Shown one piece after another: positions 6,304 to 10,603 of a DNA stretch of 10,603 nt. A program made the position numbers and the translations under genes. This stretch comes from Paracoccaceae bacterium (GTDB lineage Bacteria > Pseudomonadota > Alphaproteobacteria > Rhodobacterales > Rhodobacteraceae), in NCBI GenBank assembly GCA_030625695.1, contig DAOUQK010000098.1:1-10603 (forward strand), in the 5' to 3' direction. The notes under the pieces are model-generated. The model worked only from the letters and a program-made list of their open reading frames with translations, made no database searches and was not told the DNA's origin. The first letter of the stretch is position 1. Each line of letters starts with the position of its first letter.

Positions 6304-7154
6304 TGGTTGAACGTCGCCCCTTTATCGTTTTCCTGACCCACTTTATTCTGGTGGTCGGCGTGGTGGCCATTGCCCTGCCGATCTGGATCACCTTTGTTGC
6401 CGCCTCTCACTCTGAGATACGCATGACTCAGGTTCCGCTGCCACTTTGGCCCGGTGACCAGCTTTGGGTCAACTTCAAGAACACCCTGTTTGGCAACGGG
6501 CTGGAAGGCACCGAAACCGCCCCGGTCTGGCTGATGCTGACCAACTCTCTGGTAATGGCGATGATGATTTCGATCGGTAAGATTGCGATTTCACTGCTGT
6601 CGGCCTTCGCTATCGTTTATTTCAAATTCCCGTTCCGCATGGGGATATTCTGGCTGATCTTCATCACCCTGATGTTGCCGGTCGAAGTGCGTATCCTGCC
6701 CACCTTCGAAGTGGTGGCACAACTTGGTATGCTCAACAGCTATTGGGGGCTGACGATCCCGTTGATCGCGTCGGCCACGGCGACGTTCATGTTTCGGCAG
6801 GTGTTCCTGACCATCCCCGATGAAATGCTGGAATCGGCGCGTATTGATGGTGCCGGGCCGATGCGGTTTTTCTGGGACATCCTGCTGCCGCTGAGCCGGA
6901 CCAACATTGCCGCGCTGTTTGTGATCCTGTTCATCTATGGCTGGAACCAATACCTTTGGCCGTTGCTGATCACCACCGATCAGGACATGACCACCATCGT
7001 CATCAGCATCAAACAGATGCTTGAGGTGGCCGAGGCAAGCCCGCAATGGAACATCGTGATGATGGTCGCCCTTTTGGCGATGCTGCCGCCGATACTGGTG
7101 GTTATCGGCATGCAAAAGCTCTTTGTTCAGGGCTTGACTGAAACTGATAAATAG
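6303..7154 (+). CDS. ugpE: sn-glycerol-3-phosphate ABC transporter permease UgpE
   Basis: A 283-aa permease of the MalG/UgpE type: an N-terminal anchor helix (about 10-32), a periplasmic loop with LPLWPGDQLWVNFKNTL, further helices at about 80-105, 112-127, 147-168, 201-222 and 251-270, and the EAA loop ESARIDGAGPMRFF at 177-190. The loop sequence parallels the UgpA one, as expected for a heterodimer sharing one ATPase. The start overlaps the ugpA stop (TGATG) and a 9-nt gap separates its TAG from ugpC, so A-E-C are tightly co-translated. The C-terminal MQKLFVQGLTETDK is the usual end of MalG-like permeases. Confidence 0.95.
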   Translation: MVERRPFIVFLTHFILVVGVVAIALPIWITFVAASHSEIRMTQVPLPLWPGDQLWVNFKNTLFGNGLEGTETAPVWLMLTNSLVMAMMISIGKIAISLLSAFAIVYFKFPFRMGIFWLIFITLMLPVEVRILPTFEVVAQLGMLNSYWGLTIPLIASATATFMFRQVFLTIPDEMLESARIDGAGPMRFFWDILLPLSRTNIAALFVILFIYGWNQYLWPLLITTDQDMTTIVISIKQMLEVAEASPQWNIVMMVALLAMLPPILVVIGMQKLFVQGLTETDK

Positions 7155-7163
7155 GGCGCTGAC

Positions 7164-8219
7164 ATGGCCAATATCAATCTTGTGAACCTGACTAAATCTT
7201 ATGACAATACGGAAGTGTTGCACCATATCGAAGGGTCAATTGCAGACGGTGAATTCATCGTCATTGTCGGGCCGTCAGGCTGTGGCAAGTCCACCCTGCT
7301 GCGGATGATTGCCGGGCTTGAGACGGTGACATCGGGCGAAGTGTTCATCGGTGACAAGATGGTCAACGACGTGGAACCGGCGCATCGTGATATTGCCATG
7401 GTGTTCCAGAACTACGCGCTTTATCCTCATATGTCGGTTGAACAGAACATGGCTTACGGCCTCAAAATCCGCGGGTTGCCCAAGGACGAGATCGCCAAAC
7501 GGGTGCGCGAAGCGGCGGAAATTCTGGAGATCACCGAATATCTGAGCCGCAAACCCCGGCAATTGTCGGGTGGGCAAAGGCAACGGGTGGCGATGGGCCG
7601 CGCTATTGTGCGCGACCCGCAGGTATTTTTGTTTGACGAACCTTTGTCCAATCTGGACGCCAAGCTGCGGGTACAGATGCGGCTAGAGATCCGCAAACTG
7701 CAAAAGCGCCTTGGGGTCACGTCGATTTATGTCACCCATGATCAGGTCGAGGCGATGACGCTGGGCGACCGTCTGATGGTGTTGAACGCGGGCTATGTGG
7801 AACAGTTCGGCACGCCTGTTGAACTGTATCAGTGCCCGGAAACGGTGTTTGTCGCCGGATTTATCGGCAGCCCGTCAATGAATTTCCTGTCCGTCACAGT
7901 GGCGGACGGGGTGCTGACGCTGGAAAACGGCGCGACAGTGGCATTTTCCAACGGGCATTCCGGTACAGCACTGCTTGGGGTGCGCCCCGAAAGCCTGATT
8001 GCTAATCCGGATGGGGCGGTGCGCCTTAAGGTGGAAATGGTTGAACAACTGGGTGCCAATACGTTGGTGCACGGGCATCTGGAAGGCACCGGCACAGAGA
8101 TGGTGGCCAGCCTGCCGGGGATCGAAACGGTGGAATCTGGCACGGTTTTGAGGTTTGACGCGCCACAAGAGGCGTTGCATCTGTTTGATGCCGCGACACA
8201 AAAACGATTGGAAACCTGA
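7164..8219 (+). CDS. ugpC: sn-glycerol-3-phosphate ABC transporter ATPase UgpC
   Basis: The 351-aa cytoplasmic ATPase of the MalK/UgpC class has Walker A GPSGCGKS (36-43), Q-loop Q82 in FQNYALYPHMSV, signature LSGGQRQRV (134-142), Walker B FLFDEP (155-160, catalytic E159), D-loop SNLDA and switch histidine H192 in YVTHDQVEAM. A C-terminal TOBE/regulatory domain (about 235-351) contains GVRPESL, as in MalK and UgpC. All catalytic residues are present. It energises G3P import through UgpAE. In E. coli the C-terminal domain of UgpC also serves in regulation, which may or may not hold here. It is last in the visible operon; ugpQ (glycerophosphodiesterase), which ends the E. coli operon, does not follow. 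Confidence 0.96.
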   Translation: MANINLVNLTKSYDNTEVLHHIEGSIADGEFIVIVGPSGCGKSTLLRMIAGLETVTSGEVFIGDKMVNDVEPAHRDIAMVFQNYALYPHMSVEQNMAYGLKIRGLPKDEIAKRVREAAEILEITEYLSRKPRQLSGGQRQRVAMGRAIVRDPQVFLFDEPLSNLDAKLRVQMRLEIRKLQKRLGVTSIYVTHDQVEAMTLGDRLMVLNAGYVEQFGTPVELYQCPETVFVAGFIGSPSMNFLSVTVADGVLTLENGATVAFSNGHSGTALLGVRPESLIANPDGAVRLKVEMVEQLGANTLVHGHLEGTGTEMVASLPGIETVESGTVLRFDAPQEALHLFDAATQKRLET

Positions 8220-8250
8220 CGGTCTCGATCGTCCACACGGGTTTAGGTGT

Positions 8251-8273
8251 CTTTGGTCGGGTTTCGGCCAAGG
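8251..8273 (+). terminator. Possible terminator hairpin after ugpC
   Basis: CTTTGGTC (8251-8258) can pair with GGCCAAGG (8266-8273) over eight positions including two G-T pairs, with a 7-nt loop, 31 nt after the ugpC stop. No T-tract follows, so intrinsic termination would be weak. The assignment is tentative. Confidence 0.3.
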
Positions 8274-8462
8274 GCGGCGCTGGCCTATATCTACGCACAA
8301 AGCTGTGATTGAAATGGTGCCAACCAAACACCCTTTAAGTGCAAGTGTCGATCAGGGATGTGAATATACGTGCCTGATGTGACTTGGCGGAAAATTGTCG
8401 TCGTTTAGATTAAGAGCACAGTCCCTTCTTCTTTCAGGAATGTATGGGTTGAAAAGTTTTAA

Positions 8463-8482
8463 GTTAGTGACTAATCACCAAC
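8463..8482. promoter_or_regulatory. 20-bp operator-like palindrome in front of the cytochrome-tetR pair
   Basis: GTTAGTGACT followed by AATCACCAAC is a 20-bp imperfect palindrome: 8 of 10 symmetric pairs match, and the other two are A-C combinations. An inner TTAGTGACTAA (8464-8474) is also exactly symmetric about one base. Length, symmetry and AT-rich centre suit a TetR-family dimer. It lies 23 nt before the cytochrome ATG and overlaps the expected promoter: TTGAAA at 8449-8454 could be a -35, while no clear -10 is seen. The downstream tetR gene makes autoregulation the natural hypothesis. Confidence 0.55.
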
Positions 8483-8505
8483 GATCATAAAACTGGAGCA
8501 CAGAG

Positions 8506-8991
8506 ATGAAACTTGGATACAAGATAAGCCTGATAGTCAATTTGGTTCTGGCGATGGGGCTGGGCGTGGTGGCTTATATGATTGTTTTCCCGCCAAATGT
8601 TGAACCTCATGCGGACGGGCGTAGTGTTGTGTTGTTGAGTGCGGATGAACGCAACCTTGTGTTGGGAGAGATGCGCGGGTTGCTGGAGACAGTGCAGGTT
8701 GTCATCGAGGCCGCAACCGAAGGGGACATGGAAACCGTCAGCACGGCATCCACTGCCGCAGGAATGGTCGCAGCCGAAGGTGAATCTGCTGCATTGCTGG
8801 GCAAATTGCCGATTGAGTTCATGACCCTGGGAATGGGCGCACACAAGGCGTTTGATGCATTGGCACTGACGGCGCAGGGCACGGATGATCCGTTGGTGGT
8901 GCTGGGAGAATTAGGCGGGTTGTTGAACTCCTGCACAAACTGCCACTCGGGATATCGGCTTGGGATTGAAGGCGAAGACAAAGAGGAATAG
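8506..8991 (+). CDS. Membrane-anchored c-type cytochrome, cytochrome c'-like
   Basis: The 161-aa product has an N-terminal membrane segment (about residues 7-28, basic before it) that is probably an uncleaved anchor, since no clear AXA site follows. The rest would lie in the periplasm. A single heme motif CTNCH (C143, C146, H147) sits close to the C-terminus, preceded by predicted alpha helices (about 46-70, 74-98, 100-122, 128-142). A four-helix body with a C-terminal CxxCH is the layout of cytochrome c', whose roles include gas (NO, CO) binding and electron transfer. Exact family membership is not certain. ATG 8506 has GGAG (8495-8498) at good distance. It is followed after 8 nt by tetR, so the two are probably one operon, and sqr lies about 750 nt further on. 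Confidence 0.8.
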   Translation: MKLGYKISLIVNLVLAMGLGVVAYMIVFPPNVEPHADGRSVVLLSADERNLVLGEMRGLLETVQVVIEAATEGDMETVSTASTAAGMVAAEGESAALLGKLPIEFMTLGMGAHKAFDALALTAQGTDDPLVVLGELGGLLNSCTNCHSGYRLGIEGEDKEE

Positions 8992-8999
8992 GCGGGATC

Positions 9000-9599
9000 G
9001 TGGCCGGAAAACGCAAAACTGCGCAAGATCGAAAAGCCGAAATTGTTGCCACTGCCATTCGCTTTGCCGCTGAGATTGGGCCTGACCGGGTGACCACACA
9101 GAAATTGGCTGATGCGGCTGGCATCAGCCAACCGGCGATCTTCCGTCACTTCCCGACCAAAGCCGATATCTGGCTGGAGGTTGGAAAAGCACTGACTGGC
9201 AAAGTCGCACCAACAGCCGAAAAGAAAACCATCCCCGACGACGACCCGTTGGGAGTGGTGCAAGATATGATGATCCGCCATCTGAGGCAGATACAGCAAA
9301 CACCGGCGATTCCAGCGATCCTGTTCTCGCGCGAATTGCATGCGGAAAATGAGCCGCTGCGGTGTCATTTTGAAACGGTGATGCGGAGCCGACGGGCCGG
9401 GTTGACACAATTGATCGGGCAGGCCCGCAAGTCCGGTCACGTATCAAGGGATACCGACGCTGCCGATGTTGCTGCCCTTTTGTTGGCGATTGTGCAGGGA
9501 ACGGCAATGCGATGGTCGCTTGAAAACCGGTCCTTCGACCTTGTTGGTGAAGGGACGAGGCTGATCAAAGTCGTGATCTCGGGTCTGCAAAACCCGTGA
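9000..9599 (+). CDS. TetR-family transcriptional regulator
   Basis: The 199-aa protein has an N-terminal TetR DNA-binding domain: RKAEIVATAIRFAAEIG, then the helix-turn-helix VTTQKLADAAGISQPAIFRHFPTK at about 31-54. A helical ligand/dimer domain of normal length follows. The start is GTG at 9000, 8 nt after the cytochrome stop, with purine-rich AGAGGAA and GGCGGG just upstream; no better start is available before the conserved domain. It carries a single cysteine (C122), so it lacks the cysteine pair that persulfide sensors such as SqrR or BigR use, and its ligand is unknown. Likely targets are its own operon, through the palindrome at 8463-8482, and possibly sqr downstream. Confidence 0.9.
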   Translation: MAGKRKTAQDRKAEIVATAIRFAAEIGPDRVTTQKLADAAGISQPAIFRHFPTKADIWLEVGKALTGKVAPTAEKKTIPDDDPLGVVQDMMIRHLRQIQQTPAIPAILFSRELHAENEPLRCHFETVMRSRRAGLTQLIGQARKSGHVSRDTDAADVAALLLAIVQGTAMRWSLENRSFDLVGEGTRLIKVVISGLQNP

Positions 9600-9602
9600 G
9601 AT
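9576..9602 (+). terminator. Hairpin spanning the tetR stop codon
   Basis: ATCTC-GGGT (9576-9584) pairs with ACCC-GT-GAGAT (9592-9602) with a 2-nt bulge and a 7-nt loop. It includes the TGA stop and is followed by TTGGCTGC rather than a T-tract. It could reduce read-through into sqr but is not a classical terminator. Confidence 0.3.
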
Positions 9603-9696
9603 TTGGCTGCAAAAGCCGTCGCACAACGCCATATGTCGCAGATTTGTGGCTTTTTATCCGCTTTCCACACGTATAGAGTGTTCTGAATATGGAAAA

Positions 9697-9710
9697 GCGC
9701 CCGGGGGCGC
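9697..9710. promoter_or_regulatory. GC-rich palindrome in the sqr leader
   Basis: GCGCCC (9697-9702) and GGGCGC (9705-9710) are perfect inverted copies, ending 26 nt before the sqr ATG. The 137-bp tetR-sqr gap probably holds a separate sqr promoter; TATAGA at about 9672 is a weak -10 candidate. The palindrome could be a regulator site or an RNA hairpin near the ribosome binding site GGGGAGGA (9725-9732). It shares no sequence with the palindrome at 8463-8482. Confidence 0.3.
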
Positions 9711-9736
9711 GCAGGCCGCATTTCGGGGAGGAATTA

Positions 9737-10603
9737 ATGGCACATGTTGTAATTTTGGGCGCAGGTCTTGGTGGAGCAATTCAGGCTTTTGAATTGAAAG
9801 AGACGCTGGGGGCTGGCGACAAGATCACGGTGGTTTCCAACAAACCGTATTTTCAGTTCACACCGTCAAACCCATGGGCCGGGGTTGGCTGGCGCAAGAA
9901 GAAAGACGTTGTTGTCGATCTTGACCCGGTGATGAAGCGGCGCGGGATTGATTTTATCTGTGATGGCGCAGCCAAGCTGGACCCGGAAAGCAACACACTG
10001 ACGCTCGCAAGCGGGCGCGAGGTTTCTTATGATTATCTGGTGATCGCCACGGGGCCTGATTTAGCCTTTGATGAGATTGAGGGCTTTGGGCCGGATAAGT
10101 TCACCAAGTCGGTTTGCCATATCGAACATGCCGTTGAATCGGGCGACAAGTGGGATGAATTTTGTGCCAATCCCGGGCCGATTGTTGTCGGCGCGGTACA
10201 AGGTGCGTCGTGTTTTGGCCCAGCGTATGAATACATCATGACCATCGACACGGACCTGAGGCGGCGCAAGATCCGCGACAAGGTGCCGATGACGTTTGTG
10301 ACGTCCGAGCCGTATATAGGCCATCTGGGCCTGGGTGGTGTGGGTGATACCAAAGGCATGCTGGAAAGCATTTTTCGCGATCGCGATATCAAATGGGTGA
10401 CCAATTCGAAGGTTGAGAAGTTCGAAGAGGAAGCGGTGTTTTTTGCTGAGTTCAACGAAGACGGCGAACAGATCAAAAAACATGAAGTGCCATTCAAATA
10501 CGCCATGATGCTGCCGGCGTTCCGGGGCATTCCTGCGTTGATGGGGATCGAAGGGCTGGTTAATCCGCGCGGGTTTGTGATTGTCGATGACCATCAACGC
10601 AAT
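9737..10603 (+). CDS. sqr: Sulfide:quinone oxidoreductase, type I (partial, runs off window end)
   Basis: 289 codons are open from ATG 9737 to the last base; full-length relatives are about 430 aa, so about a third is missing. The protein begins MAHVVILGAGLGG (FAD Rossmann GxGxxG, 8-13) and follows the Acidithiobacillus ferrooxidans SQR closely: YFQFTPSNPWAGVGW (38-52), YDYLVIATGP (98-107), GASCFGPAYEY (156-166), VTSEPYIGHLGLGGVGD (188-204) and NPRGFVIVDDHQR near the edge. Two of the three redox cysteines are seen, C127 (KSVCHIEHA) and C159 (GASCFGP), at the positions of C128 and C160 in that enzyme; the third is beyond the window. SQR is a monotopic inner-membrane flavoprotein oxidising sulfide to sulfane sulfur and reducing quinone. 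GGGGAGGA precedes the start. It lies downstream of the cytochrome-tetR pair on the same strand. Confidence 0.93.
   Translation, partial: MAHVVILGAGLGGAIQAFELKETLGAGDKITVVSNKPYFQFTPSNPWAGVGWRKKKDVVVDLDPVMKRRGIDFICDGAAKLDPESNTLTLASGREVSYDYLVIATGPDLAFDEIEGFGPDKFTKSVCHIEHAVESGDKWDEFCANPGPIVVGAVQGASCFGPAYEYIMTIDTDLRRRKIRDKVPMTFVTSEPYIGHLGLGGVGDTKGMLESIFRDRDIKWVTNSKVEKFEEEAVFFAEFNEDGEQIKKHEVPFKYAMMLPAFRGIPALMGIEGLVNPRGFVIVDDHQRN

Larger units (their letters stand above)
8220..8505. other. Intergenic region between ugpC and the cytochrome gene
   Basis: This 286-bp gap carries no convincing gene. It contains a possible ugpC terminator hairpin near its start and an operator-like palindrome with the likely promoter of the cytochrome-tetR pair near its end. 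The middle (about 8290-8445) shows nothing I can name. Confidence 0.6.

Noticed and set aside
6591..7226. Minus-strand frame of 211 codons opposite ugpE
   Set aside because: Low-complexity His/Gln/Arg composition; it mirrors codon bias of ugpE and has no recognisable domain.
8467..8479. CRP/FNR-type site in GTGA-CTAA-TCAC
   Set aside because: The spacer is 4 bp between GTGA and TCAC; the CRP/FNR register needs 6. A TetR-like palindrome is a better reading.
8607..9440. Minus-strand frame of 277 codons across the cytochrome and tetR genes
   Set aside because: It spans two clear plus-strand genes with family motifs (CTNCH, TetR helix-turn-helix) and shows no family resemblance itself.
10033..10597. 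Minus-strand frames at the right edge
   Set aside because: They are antisense to sqr, whose plus-strand frame matches known SQR blocks over all 289 codons.
1..10603. CRISPR array, tRNA, rRNA, toxin-antitoxin or phage-defence genes
   Set aside because: No regularly spaced repeats, cloverleaf sequence, rRNA sequence or matching protein motifs were found by reading both strands.

Overview
The window looks like a chromosomal segment of an alphaproteobacterium, most probably a marine Rhodobacteraceae (Roseobacter-type) species. This rests on the style of the proteins (a UgpB/A/E/C transporter, a type I sulfide:quinone oxidoreductase, a membrane class III cyclase) and on the moderately GC-rich coding sequence. 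The genus cannot be fixed from the sequence alone.

Layout. (1) 44-466: a small four-helix membrane protein rich in histidine (HGHLN motif), of the type often annotated as cytochrome oxidase subunit I-like. (2) 549-1550: a scar of mobile DNA. A MaoC-like hydratase gene loses its 3' half near 812 and runs into foreign sequence that carries CCCTGTAAA-type repeats. A perfect 8-bp inverted repeat follows, then a minus-strand reading frame that joins the N-terminus of an IS630-family transposase to the catalytic domain of a tyrosine recombinase. (3) 1552-3821, minus strand: a LysR-type regulator whose 3' end overlaps a membrane-anchored class III adenylate cyclase gene. (4) 4026-8219, plus strand: the complete sn-glycerol-3-phosphate ABC transporter ugpB-ugpA-ugpE-ugpC. 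It diverges from lysR across a 204-bp regulatory gap and has a strong hairpin between ugpB and ugpA. (5) 8506-9599: a membrane-anchored cytochrome c'-like protein followed 8 nt later by a TetR-family regulator, with a 20-bp operator-like palindrome in front. (6) 9737-10603: the 5' two thirds of sqr, cut by the window edge.

How the genes may work together. The LysR protein is the obvious candidate regulator of ugpBAEC. In E. coli, ugp is controlled by PhoB and by cAMP-CRP, so an adenylate cyclase gene attached to the regulator gene is suggestive, although I see no clear Pho box or CRP site in front of ugpB. The TetR protein probably controls the cytochrome-tetR pair and possibly the neighbouring sqr. 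SQR passes electrons from sulfide to the quinone pool, so a nearby periplasmic c-type cytochrome fits a respiratory or sulfide-stress theme. I do not see a clearly new multi-gene defence or mobile system. The least ordinary parts are the chimeric transposase/recombinase frame, the cyclase-LysR-ugp arrangement and the cytochrome/TetR/SQR neighbourhood.
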